Below, piece by piece: positions 43,040 to 52,650 of a stretch of 64,000 nt of DNA. The notes under the pieces are model-generated. The model did not search any database, had not been told where the DNA came from, and saw only the letters and a list, made by a program, of their open reading frames with translations. The first letter of the stretch is position 1; every line of letters starts with the position of its first letter. Source of the stretch: CAZISM01 sp964541895 (GTDB lineage: Bacteria; Zhuqueibacterota; Zhuqueibacteria; Residuimicrobiales; Residuimicrobiaceae); NCBI GenBank assembly GCA_964541895.1, contig CAZISM010000001.1, positions 1 to 64,000 on the forward strand, written 5' to 3'. The position numbers and the translations under genes are program-made.

Positions 43040-46000
43040 ATGAACAGAAAAATTCTGCCGGCTATTCTGCTTACCCTGGTTGGGTTGTGGAGTTGTGGTG
43101 GTGAGAAAGAACAGATTACCAGCAGTTATGCCGTGGATGATTTCCAGGCCGCTCAGATCCGTATTTTGGCGGACGGGCTCGCATCCACTACGCTTACCGT
43201 TCTGGTCATGGATAGTGTTAACATGCCGGCTGCCAATATTCGGGTCTTTTTCAATACCAGCGCCGGCACCATAACCAAACAGAGCGTCACTTCAGAGTAC
43301 GGCAAAGCGACCGCCACGCTGACGGGTGTGGCCAGCGAACTGGATATCACAGCGGTTGTTACAGCCACGGTAATTGACAGCTCCGCCCTGAAGAAAAGCA
43401 TTCCTTCTCTATACCGGCTTTCTTTCGCCGGCGAGCCCGGAGAGGCGATACCGTCGTTAAAAAAGGCCGGAGCCGAACCTGGTCCCAGCGCAACTGTCGA
43501 AGTAACGTTTGCAGGCATTTCGTTTTCTTCCGAGCTGGAGAAATCCGTTTTGCCGGCCGATGGAATCAGCCAGGGCCAGGTGCAGATCATCTTGCGGGAA
43601 ACCGTTACGGGCAAAAATATCGCCGGCGCGAAATTATCCCTAAGGGCTCGCAAGATTCACATCGTCGGTGAAACCATCACCTCGGAACGTGGTCAGGCGG
43701 AAGTGGCCTTTACGGCCGTCAGTCAGGCCGGCGACGACACGCTGTACATCGACTATGGAGCTTTTAAAAGCAGAGTGCATGTGCTCAAGTTTATGGCCAC
43801 CAGACTCAATCTGACACCCGTTCACAGCAAGTTGAAATCGGACGGCAAAAGCCGCACCTCGCTGACGGCTCAATTGGTCAATCATGCCAATAATCCCGTG
43901 GTCGGGGCGACGATTCGCTTTACCTGTGATCAGGGCGTCATATCGGGAACCGCGGTTACCAACAGCCAGGGTGAAGCCATAGCCGAGCTGACCAGTGCAG
44001 CCGCCAACCGTAACGACGTTAAAGTTGTTGCCGATTTTAACGGCGTGCTGGATACGGCATGGGTGGATTATGTAAGCTCCACGGCGGCATGGTTGGAGCT
44101 CTCTTCGGAGGCGGCTGTCCTGCGAGACGGTCAGACCAAATTGACGATGAAAGCGGTGCTGACCGACGATTATCAGCTGCCGGTCGCAGATGCCTTGATC
44201 CGGTTTTCCACTTCTATCGGCAGCGTGGACAGCGTGGTAAAAACCAACAACGCCGGTGAAGCGATGATCCGATATATGCCGGATGCCGGCGAGAGTGACG
44301 TTGTAGCCGCCATCACCGCCAGTCACGATCTGCTGCGCAAAACCAGAACGGTCAAGCTGACCGGCATCAGTTTCAGCTCTGATTCTGCACCGGATTCTAT
44401 CCTGGCGGACGCCAGATCGCAATCCACGATTTCGGTGCAACTGAAAACGACCACCACCCATACGGCGCTGACGGGCGTACCGGTCTATTTTTCAGCCAGC
44501 AAGGGCCGTATCGATAACATGGTGACAACCGACCAGTACGGGATAGCCAGGGCAACGCTGACCTCCAACACGACACCCGGCTCCAGTTCCATCCTCATCA
44601 CTGCCGCCGGCTTGAGTAAAACCGTAAACGTTTTTTTCCTCGGTTCTGTCGCCCAGAAAATGACCATACAGCCGCTGGGCAGCCAAAAGCCGGCTCGCGA
44701 TGGCATAACTTTGCAGTCCTTCCAGATTCGTCTGCTGGACAATTTGAATAATCCGCTGGCGGATCGCAAAATTGTACTCTCCTCGCTGTACGGTCGCATC
44801 GACAGTCTGGCGACCACCGGCTCCGATGGCACGGCCGTCGTGCAGTATCGGCCTGACGCCAACAGTGCTGATGTGACGGAAACCATCACCGCCCGCTGCG
44901 GGGATCTGGCTACCAACCTGTCGTTCAAGCTGTATGGCATCTCTTTGGCGCTCTCGGTCAGTCCCGACTCACTGCCGGCAGACGGCAAATCCACGGCAGC
45001 CGTCACAGCCCAGTTGAAATACACCTCGGCCAATACGGTGATCCAGGGTGCCACCGTATCGTTCAGCTCTTCTCTGGGCAGCATTCCAACAGCCAGCGTC
45101 AGCGACGGGCTGGGAGTGGCGACCACAAAATTCACGGCGCCGATTACCGCCGGCCTGGCCACTATAACGGGCACGTATGGCGGATTGTCCAAAAGTGTTT
45201 CTGTTAAATTGGTGGCGGACACGCCGTCCACCATTCTGTTGTCGGCGGCACCTGAATTCATCTGGGTGACAGAAACCGGCAACCTGGATTTGACTTCCAT
45301 CACGGCAACGGTGCTGTCCACCACCGGCGAAATCATCGGCAACGAGACCGGTCTTCGTTTCGCCATTCGCAACGGTCCCAACGGCGGTGAACAGATCACT
45401 CCGTCCAGTGGCGCTTCCAGCCGCGAGACCTCGGTACTGCGCACGGTGCAGGGCCGGGCGCGAGCGACGCTGAAATCCGGCATCCGCTCCGGTACGGTTG
45501 AAATCCAGGCGTATCTCGCCGAGCGGCCTGAAGTCATTTCAAGGAAATCACTGATTGTGATCCGGTCCGGACCGCCCTATATCTATGTCAATCCGGCCAA
45601 CAAGAACGATTTCACCACACACATGACGCTGGCGACCGATTATCTGAATCTGTACGGCTGGAATTTTGTCAATACCTTCAACATCAGCGTGTACGTCGGC
45701 GATAAATACAACAATCCGGTCGAAGAGGGCACCACCGTCTATCTGACCACAACGGCGGGCATCGTCACCACAGATGTGAAAACCAATGCGGTAGGGAAAG
45801 GTACCGCGATTCTGATGACAACCAATCCGCGGGCCTACGTCAACCCCAAAGACGGCACAGCCCTGTCACCGCTGCGGATCCCGAATCCGAACGATGCCGG
45901 ATTGATGTTGCCGAACGCTCTGCCTACCTTTGAGGGCTGGCGGGTCAAAGATCTTTTCGATCATACCGGCGAAGGGGATGGCTGCCTGACTCTGCTGGCC

Positions 46001-46405
46001 TATACTCATGGCAAGGACCAGAAATCGCAGGATGCGGTCGTGTTTTCGACTCACAACCTCATCACCAGCGCCGGCATGTATGTCATGGAGGTGACGTCTT
46101 CGAAATCGGAGTTGCGTCTGGGCGAGTCCACGGTGATCAATATTCTTCTCTACGACATCAATGGCAAACCGCCTTCGGCCGGATCTTCGCTGACCGTGAG
46201 CGCCACGGCAGGCAAGATTTCGGAGGCCAATCTCATGCCCTCGGGCGATCAATACGGTTATGGCGCCACCCGCTACAGTACCACGCTGGTGAACACGCTC
46301 GATCCGTTGCAGGATAAAGCCACTATATCTGATGTCAATGTCCGTTTGAACAGCCCCAACGGCATGATGAGCCGAACGATCGGCATCCAGCTCTACATCA
46401 ATTAG
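43040..46405 (+). CDS. Giant lipoprotein with tandem Big_1/invasin-type Ig-like repeats
   Basis: A 1121-residue exported protein. The N-terminus MNRKILPAILLTLVGLWSCGG has a lipobox-like LWSC, so it is probably a lipoprotein. At least seven Ig-like repeats of about 80-95 residues follow. Each shows the pattern (I/L)xADGxSxxxLTAxLxxxxxxPVxGAxVxF...GxIxxxxxTxxxGxAxAxLT, as in Big_1 domains of intimins and invasins. A longer C-terminal part (about 800-1121) holds further beta domains. It lacks an inverse autotransporter barrel. Its place between the secretin and minor pilins suggests it is a surface adhesin or substrate assembled by this machine. Confidence 0.85.
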   Translation: MNRKILPAILLTLVGLWSCGGEKEQITSSYAVDDFQAAQIRILADGLASTTLTVLVMDSVNMPAANIRVFFNTSAGTITKQSVTSEYGKATATLTGVASELDITAVVTATVIDSSALKKSIPSLYRLSFAGEPGEAIPSLKKAGAEPGPSATVEVTFAGISFSSELEKSVLPADGISQGQVQIILRETVTGKNIAGAKLSLRARKIHIVGETITSERGQAEVAFTAVSQAGDDTLYIDYGAFKSRVHVLKFMATRLNLTPVHSKLKSDGKSRTSLTAQLVNHANNPVVGATIRFTCDQGVISGTAVTNSQGEAIAELTSAAANRNDVKVVADFNGVLDTAWVDYVSSTAAWLELSSEAAVLRDGQTKLTMKAVLTDDYQLPVADALIRFSTSIGSVDSVVKTNNAGEAMIRYMPDAGESDVVAAITASHDLLRKTRTVKLTGISFSSDSAPDSILADARSQSTISVQLKTTTTHTALTGVPVYFSASKGRIDNMVTTDQYGIARATLTSNTTPGSSSILITAAGLSKTVNVFFLGSVAQKMTIQPLGSQKPARDGITLQSFQIRLLDNLNNPLADRKIVLSSLYGRIDSLATTGSDGTAVVQYRPDANSADVTETITARCGDLATNLSFKLYGISLALSVSPDSLPADGKSTAAVTAQLKYTSANTVIQGATVSFSSSLGSIPTASVSDGLGVATTKFTAPITAGLATITGTYGGLSKSVSVKLVADTPSTILLSAAPEFIWVTETGNLDLTSITATVLSTTGEIIGNETGLRFAIRNGPNGGEQITPSSGASSRETSVLRTVQGRARATLKSGIRSGTVEIQAYLAERPEVISRKSLIVIRSGPPYIYVNPANKNDFTTHMTLATDYLNLYGWNFVNTFNISVYVGDKYNNPVEEGTTVYLTTTAGIVTTDVKTNAVGKGTAILMTTNPRAYVNPKDGTALSPLRIPNPNDAGLMLPNALPTFEGWRVKDLFDHTGEGDGCLTLLAYTHGKDQKSQDAVVFSTHNLITSAGMYVMEVTSSKSELRLGESTVINILLYDINGKPPSAGSSLTVSATAGKISEANLMPSGDQYGYGATRYSTTLVNTLDPLQDKATISDVNVRLNSPNGMMSRTIGIQLYIN

Positions 46406-46437
46406 CATGGGCGTCAACGGGGGATACACGTGGAATT

Positions 46438-46926
46438 ATGAATAATGCAGAAGTTATTCTTACGATAGGCTCGCTGGTGCTGCTGACGCTTTTTTCGTTG
46501 TCCTTGAACGGTTCCATCGTTCAGGATAACATCCAGATGTACCAGAGTGCCCAGGTCACTGAAGCGCTGGTACTGGCTCAACGCTTCATCGAAGCAGCCG
46601 AGACCGCTCAATTCGACGAAAACAGCAGCGCCACCATACCCTCGTCGTTTTCGTCGACGCTCGGGCCGGAAAACGGCGAAGTCTATCCCAATTTTGACGA
46701 TATCGATGATTATAACGGGCTATTGATTACGCAGAACTGGGGAGGCAGCATTTCCTTTACGGTCCGCATCCAGGTGTATTATGTTTCAGAGTCGTCGCCG
46801 TTTACTCAGACCCTATTGCGCACGTATAAAAAGTTTATGGAAGTGCAGGTGACCTCGGCCCAGGATGTAACCGTTAACGTGAAACTGGAACGCCTGTTCG
46901 CTTTTCACTATTTCTTTGTAGAGTAG
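46438..46926 (+). CDS. Minor pseudopilin-like membrane protein
   Basis: A 162-residue protein with an N-terminal hydrophobic helix right at the start (MNNAEVILTIGSLVLLTLFSLSLNG), as in minor pilins, but without a recognisable Gly-cleavage leader. The remainder is a soluble beta-rich domain. Three such small bitopic proteins follow each other with gaps of 3 and 11 bases (46438, 46930, 47529), resembling minor-pilin cassettes (PilV, PilW, PilX) that prime pilus assembly. No specific family is recognised. Confidence 0.65.
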   Translation: MNNAEVILTIGSLVLLTLFSLSLNGSIVQDNIQMYQSAQVTEALVLAQRFIEAAETAQFDENSSATIPSSFSSTLGPENGEVYPNFDDIDDYNGLLITQNWGGSISFTVRIQVYYVSESSPFTQTLLRTYKKFMEVQVTSAQDVTVNVKLERLFAFHYFFVE

Positions 46927-46929
46927 TCT

Positions 46930-47517
46930 ATGAATTCGCTCCTGTACATCACCGTTGGATTGATCATTATCGGCATGCTGACGCTGTTGCTCATACAAAT
47001 GGACACCACCGTTAAAATCCATTCCACCTTCATGGTTCATGCTATGGCGAACGGAGGCAACCTGAATGTCATTAGCCGCATCCTGGAGTTTGATCTGCGC
47101 AAAATCGGCCATGGCCTGCGCGCGCCTTTGCGCGCCATCCATGTCGCCGACAGTTCCAGAATCCTGTTCTCGTATGACCAGCAACCGTTCAGCCTGTTCG
47201 ACTCCATTCGCGTGGATTACCAGTTGAGCGACAATGCGGTTACGCCCAATCCAAGAGACAAGCTGCTGACCCGGACGGTGAACGGCAATCGACAAACCCG
47301 GATCTCCATGGGCGTGACCCGGTTGCGCTTTCGCTATTTCAACCAGTCCGGCACCGAGCTGCCGACGCCGGTGGTGTCGGATTCCCTGTCAAAAATCAAA
47401 TCCGTTCGACTGCTCCTGGCCATCCAGAATACCGAGAGCATCAACGGCAAGTATGCAACGGCGTATTACAGCACCCAGATTTCGCCGAAGAATCTTTTGG
47501 TCCGTTACGGACGTTGA
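46930..47517 (+). CDS. Minor pseudopilin-like membrane protein (PilW/GspJ-like)
   Basis: A 195-residue bitopic protein. The N-terminal helix MNSLLYITVGLIIIGMLTLLLIQM is followed by a helical segment (STFMVHAMANGGNLNVISRILEFDLRKIGHG) that recalls the PilW/GspJ pattern of a long alpha-1 helix and a conserved region with DLRKIG. A beta-rich domain (VDYQLSDNAVTPNPRDKLLTRTVNG...VTRLRFRYFN) then fits GspJ-type pseudopilins. Function as a minor pilin is inferred from this layout and from the operon. Confidence 0.68.
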   Translation: MNSLLYITVGLIIIGMLTLLLIQMDTTVKIHSTFMVHAMANGGNLNVISRILEFDLRKIGHGLRAPLRAIHVADSSRILFSYDQQPFSLFDSIRVDYQLSDNAVTPNPRDKLLTRTVNGNRQTRISMGVTRLRFRYFNQSGTELPTPVVSDSLSKIKSVRLLLAIQNTESINGKYATAYYSTQISPKNLLVRYGR

Positions 47518-47528
47518 GGTAACCGATC

Positions 47529-48797
47529 ATGGGACGATACTCCTCGATGATGGTCATCATGCTTTTCATGGGCGTTCTGTTCATGCGCCTGCAAACGCAA
47601 AACACCATCGTGCAAGGCTGGAATCAAAAGATGGTGCAGTACAATCGACTGCGGGTTCACAATATTGCCAATGGGGGCGTCACCAATGCGCTGAACGCTC
47701 TGACCCTGGACGTGAACGCCTCTGCAGCGGTAAGCAATGTCAGTCTGGCCGGCGGCACTTACTCCTACTCCTTCGCGCGCAAGGAGCAGGATGCCACTTT
47801 GGGGGTTACGGATATCCGCGTCACCGCCATCGGCCGCTATCGCGATTTGAACGACACCGTTGTCGTACTGCTGACCCGCCCCTCATTTTCGCGCTACGCT
47901 TATTTTACCAATGACGAAGGAACCATCTGGTTTCAGACCGGCGATACACTGACCGGCCCGGTTCATACCAACGGCTATTTCAATATGCAAGGCTATCCGG
48001 TCTTCTATGGTAAAATAACCAGTCACGGAGTATACAGTTCCTCAAGTCCGTACCGAAAGTATTCGTCTGGCGTTACCAGCCCGGCTTTCGACGGTGGCTC
48101 GGAGTGGGGGGTGCCGACGCTGGAAATGCCAACCGTTATTCCTGCCGATTTGAAAGCGGCGGCGCAATCGGATGGTCTCTATATCGGCACCTATTCCTAT
48201 GTATGGATGGAATTCCTGAGCAACGGCACCGTCAAGGTGGCTAAATCCAATTCCAGCAGCACGCCCTCTTCCGGTTCGTATGTCAGCTATGATCTGAGCT
48301 CTTTGAACGGTGTGTTCCTGGTGGAAAAATCAGGCACCACGCCCGTCGTACATGTGAAAGGTACGGTCAATGGCCAGGTAACGGTTGCCTCCTCAGGTAA
48401 CATAAAAGTGACGGGCAATCTGCTGCTGGCGGATAATCCGCAGACCAATCCCGCCTCGGACGATATCGCGGGTTTGTGTGCGGCAAAAAATATCATTGTA
48501 ACCAATAATTCGCTGGATGATGATCGTATCATTCAGGCCACCTGCATGACCATGAACACCTCCGTTTCCAGTACAACCAATTTTAATGTGGAAAACTACA
48601 GTACAACCCGGTACGGCACTCTGAGCCTGCTGGGAGGGCTGATACAACGGGGTCGTGGAGCAGTAGGTACGGTGGGTACGGCCACCACTCGAAAAGGATA
48701 TATCAAGGATTATGTCTGGGATTCCCGGCTGCAGGACATAGCACCGCCCTATTTCCCCATGCTCTTTGTGCTGCGCAAAATATCCTGGTATGATTAA
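47529..48797 (+). CDS. PilX-like/DUF4900 protein closing the pilus-like cluster
   Basis: A 422-residue protein. An N-terminal helix (SSMMVIMLFMGVLFMRLQTQ) and PilX-like segment (NRLRVHNIANGGVTNALNALT) precede a large beta-helix-like region. This contains the DUF4900-type wording FSRYAYFTNDEGTIWFQTGDTLTGPVHTNGYF and a right-handed repeat part (VHVKGTVNGQVTVASSGNIKVTGNLLL). Such proteins accompany type IV pilus genes in FCB bacteria and may form a tip or minor subunit. A bidirectional terminator follows. Confidence 0.75.
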   Translation: MGRYSSMMVIMLFMGVLFMRLQTQNTIVQGWNQKMVQYNRLRVHNIANGGVTNALNALTLDVNASAAVSNVSLAGGTYSYSFARKEQDATLGVTDIRVTAIGRYRDLNDTVVVLLTRPSFSRYAYFTNDEGTIWFQTGDTLTGPVHTNGYFNMQGYPVFYGKITSHGVYSSSSPYRKYSSGVTSPAFDGGSEWGVPTLEMPTVIPADLKAAAQSDGLYIGTYSYVWMEFLSNGTVKVAKSNSSSTPSSGSYVSYDLSSLNGVFLVEKSGTTPVVHVKGTVNGQVTVASSGNIKVTGNLLLADNPQTNPASDDIAGLCAAKNIIVTNNSLDDDRIIQATCMTMNTSVSSTTNFNVENYSTTRYGTLSLLGGLIQRGRGAVGTVGTATTRKGYIKDYVWDSRLQDIAPPYFPMLFVLRKISWYD

Positions 48798-48843
48798 AAG
48801 AGGGTAGCAGCCCGAGTCCCCGGCGGATTGAACGACAGACAGG

Positions 48844-48889
48844 AAACGCCCGGAGCGGTCGCAGAGTGCGACAGCATCCGGGCGTTTTT
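48844..48889. terminator. Bidirectional terminator after the pilus-like cluster
   Basis: AAACGCCCGGA (48844-48854) pairs with TCCGGGCG and its T-run (48877-48889). A second inner stem GTCGCA/TGCGAC extends it. It separates the cluster from the convergent OmpA-family gene. Confidence 0.85.
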
Positions 48890-48941
48890 GAGTTAGTCAG
48901 AGATTCACGCCGTCGGTTTTGGCACACGGCGCGGCCGGCCG

Positions 48942-50441
48942 TCATGGCATGATGATCACCACATCGATGCGGCGGTTTTGCATGCGACCTTCGGATGTTT
49001 CGTTGTTGGCAATGGGGCGGCTTTCACCGTAGCCGATCGCTTCGATGTTTTCCGCTGCGGTGGCTGCATTGGCGATAAAATAGGAGCGAACCGATTCGGC
49101 GCGTTGGCTGGAAAGGCGTTCATTATAGCGCTCATCGCCCACATGGTCGGTGTGACCTTCGATGATCACTCTGGAATCCGGATATTCGCGCATGGCCCGT
49201 TCCACTTTGGCCAACAGGCTAAAGTACTCTGGTTGAATTACGGATTTGCCGACCGGGAAGGTCAGGCCGATCAGGCGCACGATCAAATGCTGTCCGTCCA
49301 GCAATACCGACGCTTCGTTGGCGTTGAACATGTCGCGCACCTTGACGATGCGGGCTTCGCGCCGCTGTTTCTCTTCCAGCTCTTTCTGCTTGGCCAGCAG
49401 CTCACCCTGCAGTCCGGCCTCTTTTTGTTCAAAAGCCAGTTTTTGATTTTCCGCCTTTTCCGTAAGGGCCGTGATTTGATTTTTAAAAGCGGCTTCCTGT
49501 TTCAGATAGCTCTGTTGATTTCGTTCTGATTCCGCATGAAGGTCTCGCAGATCTTTCAGCAGCGAGCTGCGCTCTTCTTTCAGACTTTTGATGGCACTGA
49601 CCATGTTCTGCGTGGGCCGGCTTAGTACGGTATCGAACGTGGCGACAAAACTGAGCTCCCTGGCCACAGCTGTCAAAGCATCTTCGTACTGGAGTATGAT
49701 CTCTTCGCTGGTACGCTTCTTCTCCTTGAGATAGCGGGTGATCTGCAGGGCATGGCGCGCCTCATAGGTGGCCTTTTCCGCTTTTTCTGTGGCCTCGGCT
49801 ACAGCATGGCGGTTTGAGTTGAGGGTTTCCTCGGCCAGCGTCAGCAAGGATTTGGCCGTGGCAAAGGTTTTGGGTGCCTGCTTGTCCGCTTCCATCTTTA
49901 GCGCCATGGCCACCGCCTCACGGGCCGGTCCGATGACGCTGATTTTGATGGCCACCAGTTCGGAATCGCGGTAGCGGTTGGCCGCTTCCAGCGCTTTTTG
50001 TTTGGCCTTTTGGCTGTCCCCATTCTCAACCGCTGCGCCGGCTTCTTTAAGGGACAGCTCGCTTTTATTGAACTCGTCGAGCGCCACTTCCGGGGCGCGG
50101 GCGTTTAAAGCATCTTCGCGTGCTTTCAGGACCTCCTTGAAAAGGGTTTGACCGTTCCAGAGCGCCAGTTCTGTCTTTTTGACATATTCATTCATTTCCT
50201 GCAGCCGTTTGCGCACTTCGGGCGCTTCCTTACCTTTTCGAAAATCCTCCAGAGCACGGCCATACAGGGTTGAAACCTGTTCAAAGGCATTAGGTGACAA
50301 CAGATCGGCATGCTGTTTTTTCAACTCGGAGATTTTTTTATCCGGCTCCGTGAACAGCAGTTTGAAAAGTTCGTTGTTTTGCGCCGGCAGCGCCCACACC
50401 AGGCCAAGCAGGCCTGCCACTACCAATAACCGCTTCGACAT
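48942..50441 (-). CDS. OmpA-family protein with DUF4398-like helical N-terminus
   Basis: A 499-residue exported protein with signal peptide (MSKRLLVVAGLLGLVWALPAQ). Residues 20-230 are helical repeats rich in Ala, Glu and Lys (DUF4398-like, KARED and KAKQKALEAANRY). A long coiled coil follows to about 370. The OmpA C-terminal peptidoglycan-binding domain is at about 385-499, with VIIEGHTDHVGDERYNERLSSQRAESVRSYF and NRRIDVVI. It should tether the envelope to peptidoglycan. The start at 50441 has GGAGGTG upstream; an ATG at 50465 is in frame but poorer. It is monocistronic. Confidence 0.88.
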   Translation of the reverse strand: MSKRLLVVAGLLGLVWALPAQNNELFKLLFTEPDKKISELKKQHADLLSPNAFEQVSTLYGRALEDFRKGKEAPEVRKRLQEMNEYVKKTELALWNGQTLFKEVLKAREDALNARAPEVALDEFNKSELSLKEAGAAVENGDSQKAKQKALEAANRYRDSELVAIKISVIGPAREAVAMALKMEADKQAPKTFATAKSLLTLAEETLNSNRHAVAEATEKAEKATYEARHALQITRYLKEKKRTSEEIILQYEDALTAVARELSFVATFDTVLSRPTQNMVSAIKSLKEERSSLLKDLRDLHAESERNQQSYLKQEAAFKNQITALTEKAENQKLAFEQKEAGLQGELLAKQKELEEKQRREARIVKVRDMFNANEASVLLDGQHLIVRLIGLTFPVGKSVIQPEYFSLLAKVERAMREYPDSRVIIEGHTDHVGDERYNERLSSQRAESVRSYFIANAATAAENIEAIGYGESRPIANNETSEGRMQNRRIDVVIIMP

Positions 50442-50639
50442 AGCCACCTCCATGTTAATTGGCACAAGAAGAAATTACCATTTTTATCTTTGTAAAGCAA
50501 GCATTTATGATATACACCGCTGTGCGCCTACCTATTCCATAACATAGATGGTGCAGCTTGTGTTCCAGAATTTCAAAAATGCGCTATATTTTTCCGGCTA
50601 AAACTCTTATATTAATTTTACTGTGGAAAGGATCGTGTA

Positions 50640-52406
50640 ATGGCGAACATACGGATAAAATTGCTCCGGCTGGCCGGCCTCTTTTTGATATCAGGTGCCA
50701 CTGTAGCCGGTCAGCCCACCCGATTTGAGCTTACACAAGGGGCCGAGACCGCCAATCTGGATGAAACCTACGACTATTTCAGCCGGCTGGCACGCGCATC
50801 CATGCAGGCCAGGTGGCTGTCGTTCGGGACCACACCGGAAGGGCGTGCCATGAATATGCTGATCGTCTCCGCAGATGGCTGCTTTACGCCGGAGCAGGCT
50901 CACCGCCGTCGAAAACCCATCATACTGGTTCAGGGCTGCATCCATGCCGGCGAAACCGAAGGCAGTGATGTGTGTCAAATGCTGGCGCGCGATCTTGTTG
51001 TCCGAAACGCCTACCCGGACCTTATGGAACATTTAATCCTCATTTTCATTCCGGTGTTCAACGTTGACGGTTTTTTTCGCTTCTCACCCTATCATCGCAT
51101 AAACCAGAATGGTCCGCGTGAAATGGGATGGAGAGCGACGTCCACGCGTCACAACCTCAACCGTGATTTCATAAAGGCCGACACACCCGAAATGCGGCAG
51201 TGGCTCAAGATGTTCCACAGCTGGCAGCCGCATCTCTTTTTTGATTGTCACACCACCGACGGCCAGGATTTTCAATACGTTCTTACTTATAACATCGATA
51301 CCCATCCCGAGTATGGCGGCGCTGTTTCGCAGTGGGCGAAGGACGATCTGCTGCCGCCATTGCGGCGTGCCCTTGGTCGGCGTGGTTTGATAACAGGACC
51401 CTATGCCGGGCTGATCGATGAAAAAAAGCCGGAACAGGGTATGCTCGGCGGCGTATGGCGGCCTATGCTGTCCAACAGTTTTGCCACGTTATGCAATCGT
51501 GCCGGTTTTTTGATTGAGGCCCATTCCCTCAAGCCCTATAACCAACGCGTCCATGCCACCATGGATCTCATCCTGGAGAGTCTGCATCAACTCTGCGCAG
51601 CGCCGGACGGGCTGGTACAGGCGGTACAGAATGAAGACGCCAAGGCTGGTCGCTGGGCTGGATCAGCAACTGCAGCGATCCCGCTGCAGTTTAAGACCTG
51701 TATGGACCGGTACGACACTTTAACCTACTACGGTTATAAAACCGAATATGTCAGGGGTGTCATCAGCGGACAAACGTATCCGGTTTATACGCAGCAACCG
51801 CAAAATACGGCCAGCAAGTACTATAATGATGTGGAAACGGTGGTCTCGGTTCAACCGCCGCTTGGCTATATCGTACCGGCGCAATGGACGGCGGTGTTGG
51901 ATGTTTTGGCGGCCCATCAGATCCCGCTGCTGCGTTTGCCGCGACCCATCTCACAGACCTTTGAAATGTACCGTTTGCAGGATGTCCGCTTTCGAACTAG
52001 TTCCTATGAGGGCCGACAGACGGTGACCTGTTCTGCCCAGTCGGTTCGGGTAAACAGCACCTTTGATGCTGGCGACGTTTATGTTTCTCTTAAAACACCT
52101 AAAGCTAAACTTATCATGTACTTGCTGGAGCCACAATCTCCGGACGCTCTCCTCGCTTGGGGCTTTTTTAACACCATCTTTGAGGATAAAGAGTATTTTG
52201 AAGAGTATGTCATGGAGCCCATGGCGCAGCAGATGTTAAAAATAGATACAACACTGGCAAAGCGTTATTGTCAAAAACTTGCACAGGATTCACTGTTTGC
52301 CGCATCTGGTCGCGAACGCCTGCGCTTTTTTTATGAAAAATCACCCTATTTTGACGAAGAAAAGAATCTATATCCAGTGGCGCGGGTAGTGAATGCCATT
52401 GAATAA
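50640..52406 (+). CDS. Secreted M14-family zinc carboxypeptidase
   Basis: A 588-residue protein with signal peptide ending near TVAG-QPTRF. The M14 metal motif is HAGE (H102, E105) in QGCIHAGETEGSD, and the third ligand is H204 in FFDCHTTDG. The substrate-binding region includes RHNLNRDF (about 170-177). M14 peptidases remove C-terminal residues from peptides or cleave cell-wall peptides. The large subgroup seen here, with an extra C-terminal beta domain, is usual in FCB bacteria and its substrate is unknown. GGAAAGGA precedes the ATG. Confidence 0.87.
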   Translation: MANIRIKLLRLAGLFLISGATVAGQPTRFELTQGAETANLDETYDYFSRLARASMQARWLSFGTTPEGRAMNMLIVSADGCFTPEQAHRRRKPIILVQGCIHAGETEGSDVCQMLARDLVVRNAYPDLMEHLILIFIPVFNVDGFFRFSPYHRINQNGPREMGWRATSTRHNLNRDFIKADTPEMRQWLKMFHSWQPHLFFDCHTTDGQDFQYVLTYNIDTHPEYGGAVSQWAKDDLLPPLRRALGRRGLITGPYAGLIDEKKPEQGMLGGVWRPMLSNSFATLCNRAGFLIEAHSLKPYNQRVHATMDLILESLHQLCAAPDGLVQAVQNEDAKAGRWAGSATAAIPLQFKTCMDRYDTLTYYGYKTEYVRGVISGQTYPVYTQQPQNTASKYYNDVETVVSVQPPLGYIVPAQWTAVLDVLAAHQIPLLRLPRPISQTFEMYRLQDVRFRTSSYEGRQTVTCSAQSVRVNSTFDAGDVYVSLKTPKAKLIMYLLEPQSPDALLAWGFFNTIFEDKEYFEEYVMEPMAQQMLKIDTTLAKRYCQKLAQDSLFAASGRERLRFFYEKSPYFDEEKNLYPVARVVNAIE

Positions 52407-52650
52407 TAAATTATTTTAAAAAATGCTTGCTTATTGATCATTTTATGCATACCTTCCATAGAGGCCATAACATTTCGCTATGGTTAGGGGTTAGCTAGCT
52501 TACGCTCTCGGGAATTTTGGTCCTCACCATCTCATTTCACAGCATCTCGCATTCGCACACTTTGTAGAGCATCCCAAGTCTTTGCACACCGTTCAATTTC
52601 CAATCACAGTGACGTAATTGTCAAAGGCATCGTATTATCAGGGAGGCACT

